From assembly GCA_000621765.1 (NCBI GenBank), contig JHXJ01000002.1, positions 1 to 64,000 on the forward strand: DNA of 64,000 nt. Reading direction: 5' to 3'. Positions within the stretch are counted from its first letter, which is position 1, and the number at the start of each line of letters is the position of its first letter. This DNA is from Ruminococcaceae bacterium AB4001. Lineage in GTDB: Bacteria > Bacillota > Clostridia > Saccharofermentanales > Saccharofermentanaceae. The notes under the pieces are model-generated. The model saw nothing but the letters and a program-made list of their open reading frames with translations, was not told the origin of the DNA and did not search any database. A program made the translations under genes and the position numbers. Positions 8,215 to 16,972 of this stretch are shown here, piece by piece.

Positions 8215-10713
8215 ATGGCACTTTGCAGTATATGTAAGAAAAGACATGCTATTGTCTTTACAAGCCGTTATGAGAACGGCAACAGGATAGATGAAGGGTT
8301 TTGCCTTAAGTGCGCCTATGAATCGGGCATTTCCGGCGTTACGGATATGTTTAAGGCATCCGGCATCAATGCAGACAATATCGACGAGATGAGCGACAGG
8401 CTTGAAGACCTTGTTTCCCAGAGCGGTTTTTCAGCAGATCCGGCGGATTTCCTGAGATCACTTGCTGCGGGCGACGATCTGCCGGGCGAATTTATGGACG
8501 ATGAAGATGAACCCTATGAATTTGATGAGGATTCAACACCGGTAAATATTGCCGATCCTGATGATTCATCCAGTGACGGTCCCGGAGGACCTGGCGGTCC
8601 TGGTGGCCCGGGTGGTCCCGGCGGTCCTGGAGAAAGCGGTCCCAGAAGACCTGGAAACTCCATATTGGATTCTATACTTGGTTTAGGCGGTCCTGACGGA
8701 AAGAGAAGGGAAGGTCCTGACGGTCCGGGTTCCGGTCCTGATCATGATCCCAGAAGAACTAAGGGCAAGCAGCGTCTTAAGTATCTTAATGAGTTCGGTA
8801 CCAACCTGACCGAGAGGGCAGCACAGGGCAAGATCGACCGTATTATCGGCCGTGACAAGGAGATTGAGCGCTGCATCCAGATCCTTAACAGAAGGACCAA
8901 GAACAATCCTGTTCTTATTGGTGCGCCCGGTGTAGGTAAGACCGCTGTGGCTCAGGGTCTTGCGGTTAAGATCGTCGAAGGCACAGTGCCCGAGAAGCTC
9001 CTCAACATGCAGGTATGGCAGCTTGACCTTCCGGCTCTTGTAGCAGGAACACAGTTCAGAGGCCAGTTTGAGAGCCGTATCAAAGGTGTCATCAATGAAG
9101 CTATCAAGGCTGAGAACATCATCCTTGTTATTGATGAGCTCCATACGATAATTGGTGCCGGCGATGCCGAAGGTTCCACCAATGCAGCCAACATCCTCAA
9201 GCCTGCTTTGGCAAGAGGTGAACTGCGCATCCTTGGTTCCACGACTACGGCTGAGTATAAGAGGATCGAGAAGGATTCGGCTCTCGAGAGACGTTTCCAG
9301 AAAGTAATGCTCGATGAGCCTTCTGTCGAGATGTCCATCGAGATTCTGAAGGGCATAAAGGATTACTACGAGAAGCATCACAATGTCACTTATTCAGACG
9401 AAGTAATCGAGTTTGCCGTTAAGGCTTCGAAAAGATACATAACTGACAGATATCTTCCCGATAAGGCGATCGACCTTATCGATGAAGCAGGCTCTGCCGC
9501 AAACCTCAAGAACGTTAAACTCGTTAAGATAGCTAATACACGCAAAGCTCTTGAGAAGGCAAAGTTCGAACATCAGAAGCAGATCGATTCCATGGAGAAC
9601 TCTTCTCCCGAAGAGCGCGAAGACGATTACGAGAAGGCTGCTGAGCTCAAGGCTAAGGTGGATAAGCTCCAGAAAGAACTTGACCAGCTCGAGAGTGAGA
9701 ATTCTCCAGATCCTATCCAGGTCGAAGATATCGCGAGAGTTGTCGAGATGTGGACGGGTATTCCGCTCAAGTCCATTTCAGAGACTGAGACAGAGAAGCT
9801 CAAGAATCTCGAAGAGAGACTTCACAAGCGCGTCGTCGGCCAGGAAGAAGCTGTACATGCCGTTGCAAGCGCAGTAAGACGTACAAGAGCAGGATTTACC
9901 AAGAAGCATAAGCCTACATCTTTTATCTTTGTCGGTCCTACGGGCGTAGGTAAGACGGAGCTCGTTAAGGCTTTGGCTGAGGTAATGTTCGATACTGAAG
10001 AAGCGCTTATAAGGATCGATATGTCCGAGTACATGGAGCCGCATTCAGTTTCCAAGCTCATCGGTTCTCCTCCGGGATATGTCGGATTCGACGATGCCGG
10101 ACAGCTCACTGAGCAGGTAAGAAGAAAGCCTTATTCGGTCATCCTTTTTGACGAGATCGAGAAGGCTCACCCGGATGTATTCAATCTTCTTCTTCAGATG
10201 CTCGATGACGGTGTCCTCACAGACAGCCACGGACTTCACGTCAACTTCGAGAACTGCATAATCATCATGACATCCAATGCAGGCAGTTCTGCTAAGGCTG
10301 CCACCATCGGTTTCTTCAATGAGACTCACGAAGCAATGGAGCAGCACGTACAGAGCGCTCTCAAGGAGACATTCCGTCCTGAGTTCCTGAACCGTGTCGA
10401 TGAGACGATCATCTTTAAGTCTCTGACAAAGGATGAGATCCGCAAGATCGTCAATATCATGATCAAAGATGTATTCTCATCTCTTTCTGATAAGCACATC
10501 AAGGGCTCTATCACGAAAGCAGCCGGCGACAGGCTCGCTGAGATCGGTTACGATGAGAAGTACGGTGCGAGACCTTTGCGTAAGGCAATAAGGACTAATG
10601 TCGAGGATCCGCTCTCCGATATGTTCCTTACGGGTGCGCTCGATAAGGTTATAAGTCTTAAGATCGATTTCAGGCGCGGCAAGTTCGTCTTCGATACGAT
10701 AAAAGGTGAGTAA
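8215..10713 (+). CDS. clpE: ClpE-like AAA+ unfoldase with N-terminal zinc finger and Gly/Pro-rich linker
   Basis: A Clp/Hsp100 ATPase that would unfold proteins for ClpP or disaggregate them. In place of the ClpC N domain it has a zinc finger with Cys4, Cys7, Cys30 and Cys33, as in ClpE. Residues about 122-145 are an uninterrupted GGP-type repeat, an unusual flexible linker. Two AAA+ modules follow: Walker A at 236-243 (GAPGVGKT) and 574-581 (GPTGVGKT), with VIDELHTIIGAG and ILFDEIEKAHPDVFN as Walker B. Between them is a coiled coil with a UVR-like segment (YEKAAELKAKVDKLQ). GGAGAA precedes the ATG, and the gene abuts uvrA. No ctsR or mcsB is adjacent. The gene symbol rests on architecture. 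Confidence 0.85.
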   Translation: MALCSICKKRHAIVFTSRYENGNRIDEGFCLKCAYESGISGVTDMFKASGINADNIDEMSDRLEDLVSQSGFSADPADFLRSLAAGDDLPGEFMDDEDEPYEFDEDSTPVNIADPDDSSSDGPGGPGGPGGPGGPGGPGESGPRRPGNSILDSILGLGGPDGKRREGPDGPGSGPDHDPRRTKGKQRLKYLNEFGTNLTERAAQGKIDRIIGRDKEIERCIQILNRRTKNNPVLIGAPGVGKTAVAQGLAVKIVEGTVPEKLLNMQVWQLDLPALVAGTQFRGQFESRIKGVINEAIKAENIILVIDELHTIIGAGDAEGSTNAANILKPALARGELRILGSTTTAEYKRIEKDSALERRFQKVMLDEPSVEMSIEILKGIKDYYEKHHNVTYSDEVIEFAVKASKRYITDRYLPDKAIDLIDEAGSAANLKNVKLVKIANTRKALEKAKFEHQKQIDSMENSSPEEREDDYEKAAELKAKVDKLQKELDQLESENSPDPIQVEDIARVVEMWTGIPLKSISETETEKLKNLEERLHKRVVGQEEAVHAVASAVRRTRAGFTKKHKPTSFIFVGPTGVGKTELVKALAEVMFDTEEALIRIDMSEYMEPHSVSKLIGSPPGYVGFDDAGQLTEQVRRKPYSVILFDEIEKAHPDVFNLLLQMLDDGVLTDSHGLHVNFENCIIIMTSNAGSSAKAATIGFFNETHEAMEQHVQSALKETFRPEFLNRVDETIIFKSLTKDEIRKIVNIMIKDVFSSLSDKHIKGSITKAAGDRLAEIGYDEKYGARPLRKAIRTNVEDPLSDMFLTGALDKVISLKIDFRRGKFVFDTIKGE

Positions 10714-10733
10714 TTAAATATCTCTAAATAATA

Positions 10734-10764
10734 CAGCGGGCTGCCAGATGGCGGCCCGCTGTTT
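10734..10764. terminator. Strong hairpin between convergent genes
   Basis: CAGCGGGCTGCC (10734-10745) pairs with GGCGGCCCGCTG (10750-10761) through 12 positions with one G-T pair and a four-base loop, then TTTATT. It ends the uvrA-clpE message and may also serve the gene on the other strand. Confidence 0.8.
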
Positions 10765-10793
10765 ATTGCTTGGATTTAGCCTCTGATCAGACC

Positions 10794-13427
10794 TCAGACG
10801 ACCCAGTCAAAGTAAGCATAATTGTAACCGTAAGAGCTTACGCTTGAGCTTGTGGATACATAGACTGTGAATGTATATGTTTCGCCGGCCTTAACTGCGA
10901 TCTCGTTAGGAACGCCCCTGTAGGACTTTCCGTCGCCTGTGAATGTCATTGAATCAGAAGTTACATCTGTAATGGTCGAATCACTGTAGAGCTTGATATC
11001 GAGGCCTTTAAGAGACTTGGGCAGGTTAGCCGTATAGTTACTCTTGTTCTTCAAGCTGATATCGAACTTATAACCGCCTGCAGTAGGAGCGAAGTTGTTG
11101 ATCTTTGTATCGAAGTCGTTGATGCTGTAACCGTCTGCCGTTCCTTTTGCAGTGGTCGTAGCCTTTGTCGTTTCCTCGGTAGTAGTTGTAGTCGTAGCTT
11201 CGGTTGTTTCCTCTGTAGTTGTTGTAGTAGCTTCAGTGGTTTCTTCTGTTGTCGTTGTAGTTGTAGCCTCTGTAGTTTCCTCGGTGGTCGTTGTAGTCGT
11301 GGCTTCAGTAGTCGTGGTGGTTGTAGCCTCTTCTGTTGTTGTGGCAACGGTCTCTGTTTCAGTTGCCTTAGTGGTTGTAGCAACAGTCTCAACGCTCTTT
11401 GCACCGAACAGACGCTTTATGCCAGATGAACTGTCAAGAGCCCACAGTACTACGATCGCGATGACGATGATCGCAAGGAATGTGATAAGACCTGCAAGTC
11501 CGGGATCTTTCGCAGACTTCGGTTCCTTCTTCTTTTTCTTCTTGCTGACCGTCGTTACCGGAGAGATAGTCTTATTGTCGTGATGAGTAGTTGTTGCTTT
11601 GGCATTAGGATTGATAACGCCTCTTGTTGCGGGCGCAGGCTGTTTGCCTTTAGGTTCAAAAGGTGAATTGGGATATGCCTGTGCAAAAGGCTGGTTGGTA
11701 GGCGTTCCGGGTCTCTGTGCAGGCTGTGCCTTTGCTTCGGGTGTAACAGGCTTGGGTGCAGCGGGTGCGGCAGGTGCAGCCTTTGATGCGGGACCAGGTG
11801 CCGGTGCGGCAGGTGCAGCCTTTGATGCGGGACCAGGTGCCGGTGCGGCAGGTTCAGTCTTAGTAGCAGGAGCAGCGGCCGGTGCAGCGGGAGCTGAAGC
11901 CGGTTTTGCAGAAGCTGCGGGTCTATGAGGCATATCAGTCTCTGCAGGCGCCTTTACCGGAGTAACAGGATTAACTGCGGGTTTAGCGGGCTGAACTGCC
12001 TTTGCGGCAGAAGCAGCTGCTGCGGAAACTGCAGCTGTAGAAGCTACTGTCGATGCTACCTTTGCCGTATTTGATGTCTGAGAAGGCTTAGGCTGCTCAG
12101 TAGCTTTTGCCGTAGCAGGAGCTACATGAGGCTTCTGTGCGAAAGGCTTGGCAGGCTCTGCGGGCTTAACGGGCGCTTCAGTTGCCTTGGGAGCAACAGG
12201 AGCGGCGGGAGTGGCAGGAGCTTTATGTGCTTCAGCGGCTGGTGCAGCAGGAGCAGCGGGCACTTTGTGTGCTTCAGCAGCAGGAGCGGCAGGTGCAGCA
12301 GGAGCAGCGGGAGCTTTGTGTGCTTCAGCAGCAGGAGCGGCAGGTGCTTTAGATGCAAATGCTGATGCGGCGGCGACGGATGCGGGTGCAGTTGCAGCCG
12401 CAGGCTTTGCCGGTTCAGCAGGCTTAGCAGGTTCTGCAGGCTTTGCTGTTGAAGGAACTGCCTTTGAATTTGACTGTGCCTGAGCTTTTGAAACGAACGG
12501 ATTAACGGGGTGAACGTTCTTTACTTCTGCAAAGAGTTCATCAATATCTTTTTCTGCATTATCTGCTTTTGCAGCTCTGTCTGCTATCTGGGCAGCCTGT
12601 GTGGGTGTAGTAAACATAACCGACTTAGCCGAAGAAGGATATGGTCTGTATCCGCCTGTGGCATTAGCCGGTGATACTGGCTTTTGCTTTTCGACAGGCT
12701 TTGCAGGCTGCTGGGGCTGTGCAGGAGCTGCACTTGCGGCAGGTGCCTGGGGAGCCTGGGGAGCAACAGGAGCGGAGAGCGGCTTATCTGCTCTCGGGAT
12801 GTCTACTTCGTCCGGCTTCGGGATCTCCGGCTTGGGAGCGTTTGCGAAAGGACTTGTCTTTTTGTCGTGTTCTGAAGTAGCGAAATCCAGACCGTTGCCT
12901 GAAGAGAATACTTTATCGCTTCCGGGCTTGGGTTCAAATTTGCTGATCTCATCTTCAATATCGTTAAAGCTGGGAATTGCTTCCTTGGAAGGTTCCGGTG
13001 CTTTAGATGTTTCAATGGGCTTATCGAATGTGCCACCATCCTTGGGGAAGACAGGGTCAGAAGACTTGGGCTCCGGTGTGGGTTCAAACTTCATTCCGGA
13101 ACTGTCGTCCGATTTAGGTTCTGTCTTCTCAGGTTCCGGTGCTTTAAAAGGCTTGAAAGCTGAAATCGATGCATCAAATTCGAAATCATCGAATTCATCT
13201 TTGAAACCATTGTCAGTTGAAGAGAATTGGAAAGCGTCGGAAGCAGGCTTTACTTCGTCGATCTTCTTATCAAGATTCTCTTTGGTCTCCTTTAATTTAT
13301 CTGAAACAGACTCGGCTTTGTCGCCGGGTTTGAACTGGATTGCAAAAGAGGAGTCGACAAAATCGTCGTTACCATTAGGAGTATTCATTCCGTTATTGTT
13401 TTTAAAATCTTCAGGATCGTTAGGCAT
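10794..13427 (-). CDS. Large Ala/Pro-rich single-span membrane protein with Thr-rich stalk
   Basis: Function is not recognised. The first 640 of 877 residues are low-complexity, rich in Ala, Pro, Lys and Glu (repeats such as APAAPAAEAHK), and probably disordered. A lysine cluster (KKKKKKEPKSAK) precedes one membrane span at about 642-663, so by the positive-inside rule the long N-terminal part is cytoplasmic. Outside follows a Thr/Glu stalk (TTTTTEETTEA repeats, about 676-759), then a 115-residue C-terminal domain (FAPTAGGYKFDISLKNKSNY...) that looks like an Ig-like beta fold. AAAGGAG precedes the ATG. It converges on clpE. A cytoplasmic scaffold tied to a glycosylated wall stalk is one reading, offered as inference. 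Confidence 0.75.
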   Translation of the reverse strand: MPNDPEDFKNNNGMNTPNGNDDFVDSSFAIQFKPGDKAESVSDKLKETKENLDKKIDEVKPASDAFQFSSTDNGFKDEFDDFEFDASISAFKPFKAPEPEKTEPKSDDSSGMKFEPTPEPKSSDPVFPKDGGTFDKPIETSKAPEPSKEAIPSFNDIEDEISKFEPKPGSDKVFSSGNGLDFATSEHDKKTSPFANAPKPEIPKPDEVDIPRADKPLSAPVAPQAPQAPAASAAPAQPQQPAKPVEKQKPVSPANATGGYRPYPSSAKSVMFTTPTQAAQIADRAAKADNAEKDIDELFAEVKNVHPVNPFVSKAQAQSNSKAVPSTAKPAEPAKPAEPAKPAAATAPASVAAASAFASKAPAAPAAEAHKAPAAPAAPAAPAAEAHKVPAAPAAPAAEAHKAPATPAAPVAPKATEAPVKPAEPAKPFAQKPHVAPATAKATEQPKPSQTSNTAKVASTVASTAAVSAAAASAAKAVQPAKPAVNPVTPVKAPAETDMPHRPAASAKPASAPAAPAAAPATKTEPAAPAPGPASKAAPAAPAPGPASKAAPAAPAAPKPVTPEAKAQPAQRPGTPTNQPFAQAYPNSPFEPKGKQPAPATRGVINPNAKATTTHHDNKTISPVTTVSKKKKKKEPKSAKDPGLAGLITFLAIIVIAIVVLWALDSSSGIKRLFGAKSVETVATTTKATETETVATTTEEATTTTTTEATTTTTTEETTEATTTTTTEETTEATTTTTEETTEATTTTTTEETTKATTTAKGTADGYSINDFDTKINNFAPTAGGYKFDISLKNKSNYTANLPKSLKGLDIKLYSDSTITDVTSDSMTFTGDGKSYRGVPNEIAVKAGETYTFTVYVSTSSSVSSYGYNYAYFDWVV

Positions 13428-13533
13428 GCGTCTAAACTCCTTTTTTATTTAATATCTTAATTTTAGCGATAATGCATTTTCAATCAAGGGTTTTTATTGA
13501 ATATCCGACTAAGATGAGGGGAATAAGTCTGCC

Positions 13534-13562
13534 TTGACTTTATCGTTTTGGGATGATATTAT
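13534..13562 (+). promoter_or_regulatory. Promoter of the tRNA-Leu/tRNA-fMet pair
   Basis: TTGACT (13534-13539) and TATTAT (13557-13562) with a 17-base spacer lie just upstream of tRNA-Leu. The two tRNAs are 30 bases apart and share one downstream terminator. Confidence 0.65.
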
Positions 13563-13583
13563 TTTCTTCGCACTTACGGATAG

Positions 13584-13670
13584 GCTCGTGTGGCGGAATT
13601 GGCAGACGCAACGGACTTAAAATCCGTCGGAGTAAAATCCGTACCGGTTCAAGTCCGGTCACGAGCACCA
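13584..13670 (+). tRNA. tRNA-Leu(TAA)
   Basis: A class II tRNA of 87 bases. The acceptor GCTCGTG pairs with CACGAGC, the anticodon loop CTTAAAA gives TAA, a long variable arm follows, GGTTCAAGTCC forms the T arm, and CCA is encoded. Confidence 0.95.
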
Positions 13671-13700
13671 TTTATTCCTATTAAGTGCGGCGATTGATAT

Positions 13701-13777
13701 CGCGGAGTGGAGCAGTTGGTAGCTTGCCGGGCTCATAACCCGGAGGTCGTGTGGTTCGAGTCCCGCCTCCGCAACCA
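13701..13777 (+). tRNA. Initiator tRNA-fMet(CAT)
   Basis: The acceptor stem begins with C1 opposite A72 (CGCGGAG against CTCCGCA), the mismatch that marks bacterial initiators. The anticodon stem has the three consecutive G-C pairs (CCGGG/CCCGG) around CTCATAA. Both are established initiator features. CCA is encoded. Confidence 0.93.
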
Positions 13778-13785
13778 GATTAAAG

Positions 13786-13825
13786 ATGGGCTGTCTCATA
13801 GTTAGTGAGGCAGCCCATTATTTTT
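13786..13825 (+). terminator. Terminator after the tRNA pair
   Basis: ATGGGCTGTCTCA (13786-13798) pairs with TGAGGCAGCCCAT (13806-13818) through 13 positions, with one G-T pair, followed by TATTTTT. Confidence 0.85.
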
Positions 13826-13969
13826 CTCTCATACATCGGAGTTTAGATGCTTTCCCCAAATGCCCTTTTACTGCCCATACTTATTTATTTCTTGATTTTA
13901 TAATATTTGTGTATAATGTATGCGGTTTATTAGCAAGCTGGTATCAGCTAAACGGGAGGCTACTTTTAA

Positions 13970-16900
13970 ATGGCTAATCTTCAGAGTGAACATACAGCGG
14001 AACGTAATGACGTTGCCGGCAGGATAGTTCGTATCTGTATCTTGATAATCGTTTCTTTCGCTGTTGCGATTGCTTCAGTGTCCTTTGCAGTGCACCATAT
14101 GAGACTTCAGTTTGAGGATGAATTCAAAAAGATATCCGATACGAAGATGCAGCAGGTTACTGATGTTGTAAGGATGAGCATCGACGGTGACGACCTTGTA
14201 TCCAATACAGTTAACGCACCCGCCAAGTACAGCAATCTTCTTGATCTTATGTTGGCTGATACTTCGACTGAGAATCTTTCTGCGGAAGGTTACGGCCTTT
14301 TCGGTTACAGCCAGGGACAGTTATCACTCCTTCTCAGCCGCGGCGTAAATGATCCTTCAGAGTTTGCAGTAGCAGGCCGTGACATTTCCGAGTGGCTCGT
14401 AGGTACATCAGAGCAGACTGTTCTTCATGGCGAGAATTATGAGAGCATTATCGTCCCGATCACTGACAGCACGGGAATGTGTGTCGGTGTTTTCGAATAT
14501 AAATGTACTTTCGGTGAACTCTACGATATCGGAGACAAGCTTGAGGGAAGGATCCTTACGGCAGTTGTTATCGCGGTATTGTCGGGTGTTTTGCTTTTCG
14601 CTCTTCAGGAGATCACCCTCCGCATTTTAAGGAACAGGCAGAAGAAGAATACTGAGACACCTCAGAGCCGTGACAGAAGACTCATCTCTTCAACGATCGG
14701 TTATTGCTTCACGATCATACTCGTGGTCCTGCTCGTTATGGCAACACAGTTGTCAAAGACATATATCAAAGCTCTTGAGAGTGAGCGTGCCGACATGATG
14801 GAGAAGTGCGCAGTTTCTTCTGCTGCGGCACTCACTTATTCGGAAGTCAGGGAGAACATGAACTACATGCTCCCGATATATAAGTATGCTCCCGAAAAGC
14901 CTTATCAGGTCAATATCTATACCATGGCCGGTGATTCATTCCTGAGACTGTATTCTTCTACGGCAACAGGAAATGTCCAGCAGTATTATCTTACCGGTGC
15001 GGGCAACCAGTATATCGATTGTTTCGGACTTCAGCAGACTGCTTTCACTGCACGCAATGACGGCGGCGTTTCTTATGTCTGCGCTATTGCTCCGATCATC
15101 TCATCGGAGAATACGGTTGCCGGAGTTCTTGAGATAATGATGCCTCGCTCCGACTTTGAGAGTTCGGTAAACGGAATGAGCCTTTCATGGATCTTCACGA
15201 TCATATCGATCGCTATTTCGATGGGTATCATGATCTTCGAACTCAATCTTCTTATTTCGACGATCTCGAAAGGCATATCCGGAAATGCTCCCGTACTTGT
15301 CATGTATGGTGAGAATGCCAACCGTTTCCTGTCGTTCTTTACGGCATTCGGCGGCATTATGATCCCGATCACTTTCGCGGATTATTTTAAAGACCAGTTA
15401 CACGATCTTCCGATGCCTGCCGTTCAGGGAATCATCTGCGCAGCACTGCTGTTGTTCATCTGGGGTTTCCTTGGATTCTCAGGTTTCAGAAATTCGCTCA
15501 AGATGAAGTTTACGAGCAGGATCGCGCTCATCGCAATTACCTGCGCCGGTTATTTCTTCGCGCTCATTGCCGGAGTCATCAATTTCCCGTATCTCACTGC
15601 CGTTCTGGCACTTCCGATGGGTTTCTGCTTCGGTATGACTTTCGATTATTTGAGAGACTACCGTATCAATGCCGGAAGACTGGGATATAAGGATTATAAC
15701 GACAGAGTAATACATAACGTCCAGGCATCTTCTTATTTCCTCGGTGTGTCGGTAGGTGCCGTAGTCGCAGGCGTCTGCTACGAGAGATACGGTCTGTTCG
15801 TCGTAACCATCATCAGTGGTGCAGCTCTTGTTCTTACATCGATCGGAATGATCTACTTCATGCAGAACAATACGCAGGTAAGGGAGGCATCTCTGTCCAT
15901 CAGCGGATGGCTCTCCGTTTTCGGTGATTCGAGAACTGCAAGGTTCCTTAATTCTTCTTTCCTGATGCTCGGTGTTGCATTGGCTTTCATGCTCATGTTC
16001 ATTCCGAACTATCTTCAGGCTGTAGGAATCTCTCTTGCGACAACGTCATTCTTCTTCCTCGTATGCGGATTCATGGCATGCTTCGTATGCGGATTTGTTA
16101 AGAACAGATTTGCGCATCTTCTTACATCACGTACAAGAGTCCTGATACAGGCTGCTTCGACTGTTTTGGGTCTCTTCCTGTTCGCTCTGATGCCTTCTGC
16201 GAAAATGCTCGTTATCACATGCGCATTCCTCGGAATCGCTCTCGGTATCCACGATTACTATTACATCTACGTCCTCTACCTCATCTGCAACGGAAAGGTA
16301 AAGGCTAATCTCAGAAAGCTTTCTGAATACACTGTATATTTTGGTACCGAAATAATGCTTCCGATAATCATGGTAGCTTTCATGGTAAAGAACTTCAGGA
16401 TCACATTCCTTGTTGTGACTCTTCTCGTTGCGATCCTCGCATTTATCTATCCTCTGTCTTCATTCTCACGCAAGATCGATGAGCGTGACATTTCCTTGAA
16501 GCCTCAGAAGAAACAGCGCGAGAAGCCCGCTCCGAGACAGCCCCAGGCACCTCAGATGCCCGTTGATACGCAGATCCCTGAAGGTGATGTTGCACCCGCA
16601 GGAGTTGCTGTTGCGGTCCCCAGAATGGGTGAAGGCGCTGCAGAGATTCCTTACGAAGCACAGACACAGTATCAGGCACCCGTACAGCAGCAGTATCAGC
16701 CGCCTGTGCAGCAGCAATACCAGCCGCCCGTAGAACAGCAGTATCAGCAGCCGCAATATCAGCCTGATCCGGGGCAATATGTCCCGCAGGGCTACGGACA
16801 GCCCGCAGATCCTTATGGTTCAGCTTATGTCCAGCAGCCTCAGCAGGGCGCACAGGATCCTTATGCAGGCGGTGGAAACGATCCTTATGTTCCGCAGGCA

Positions 16901-16972
16901 GGTCAAAGTCCGGCTGATCCGCTCGCATTCCTGAATGGAGAAGGCAGTGAGGGAGGTGATCAAAATGTCTGA
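13970..16972 (+). CDS. Double extracytoplasmic sensor fused to an MFS-like transporter domain
   Basis: An unusual 1000-residue membrane protein. Spans near 20-44 and 197-216 enclose a first outside region of about 150 residues; spans near 238-260 and 402-428 enclose a second. Both outside parts have the size and placement of Cache-like ligand-binding domains. About 12 further spans (about 445-860) resemble MFS permeases, for example SVGAVVAGVCYERYG at the expected fifth-span site. The tail (about 870-1000) is disordered and rich in Gln, Pro and Tyr (VQQQYQPP repeats). GGGAGG precedes the ATG. The stop overlaps the next gene's start by eight bases. A sensor-gated transporter or transceptor is my inference; I know no named family with this order. 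Confidence 0.7.
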   Translation: MANLQSEHTAERNDVAGRIVRICILIIVSFAVAIASVSFAVHHMRLQFEDEFKKISDTKMQQVTDVVRMSIDGDDLVSNTVNAPAKYSNLLDLMLADTSTENLSAEGYGLFGYSQGQLSLLLSRGVNDPSEFAVAGRDISEWLVGTSEQTVLHGENYESIIVPITDSTGMCVGVFEYKCTFGELYDIGDKLEGRILTAVVIAVLSGVLLFALQEITLRILRNRQKKNTETPQSRDRRLISSTIGYCFTIILVVLLVMATQLSKTYIKALESERADMMEKCAVSSAAALTYSEVRENMNYMLPIYKYAPEKPYQVNIYTMAGDSFLRLYSSTATGNVQQYYLTGAGNQYIDCFGLQQTAFTARNDGGVSYVCAIAPIISSENTVAGVLEIMMPRSDFESSVNGMSLSWIFTIISIAISMGIMIFELNLLISTISKGISGNAPVLVMYGENANRFLSFFTAFGGIMIPITFADYFKDQLHDLPMPAVQGIICAALLLFIWGFLGFSGFRNSLKMKFTSRIALIAITCAGYFFALIAGVINFPYLTAVLALPMGFCFGMTFDYLRDYRINAGRLGYKDYNDRVIHNVQASSYFLGVSVGAVVAGVCYERYGLFVVTIISGAALVLTSIGMIYFMQNNTQVREASLSISGWLSVFGDSRTARFLNSSFLMLGVALAFMLMFIPNYLQAVGISLATTSFFFLVCGFMACFVCGFVKNRFAHLLTSRTRVLIQAASTVLGLFLFALMPSAKMLVITCAFLGIALGIHDYYYIYVLYLICNGKVKANLRKLSEYTVYFGTEIMLPIIMVAFMVKNFRITFLVVTLLVAILAFIYPLSSFSRKIDERDISLKPQKKQREKPAPRQPQAPQMPVDTQIPEGDVAPAGVAVAVPRMGEGAAEIPYEAQTQYQAPVQQQYQPPVQQQYQPPVEQQYQQPQYQPDPGQYVPQGYGQPADPYGSAYVQQPQQGAQDPYAGGGNDPYVPQAGQSPADPLAFLNGEGSEGGDQNV

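Noticed and set aside
8579-8640. CRISPR-like or satellite repeat
   Set aside because: The near-repeats are nine-base Gly-Gly-Pro codon units within the ClpE-like reading frame, not an array with spacers.
11150-11400. Tandem repeat array as a non-coding element
   Set aside because: The repeat is in frame with the Thr/Glu stalk of the minus-strand protein and needs no other explanation.
11152-11583. Plus-strand ORFs rich in Val/Ser inside 11.1-12.5 kb
   Set aside because: They are mirror frames of the Thr- and Ala/Pro-repeat codons of the minus-strand gene, with repeat-derived composition and no ribosome sites.
12126-12483. Gly/Ala-rich ORFs opposite the Ala/Pro repeats
   Set aside because: Same cause: low-complexity shadow of the 877-residue gene.
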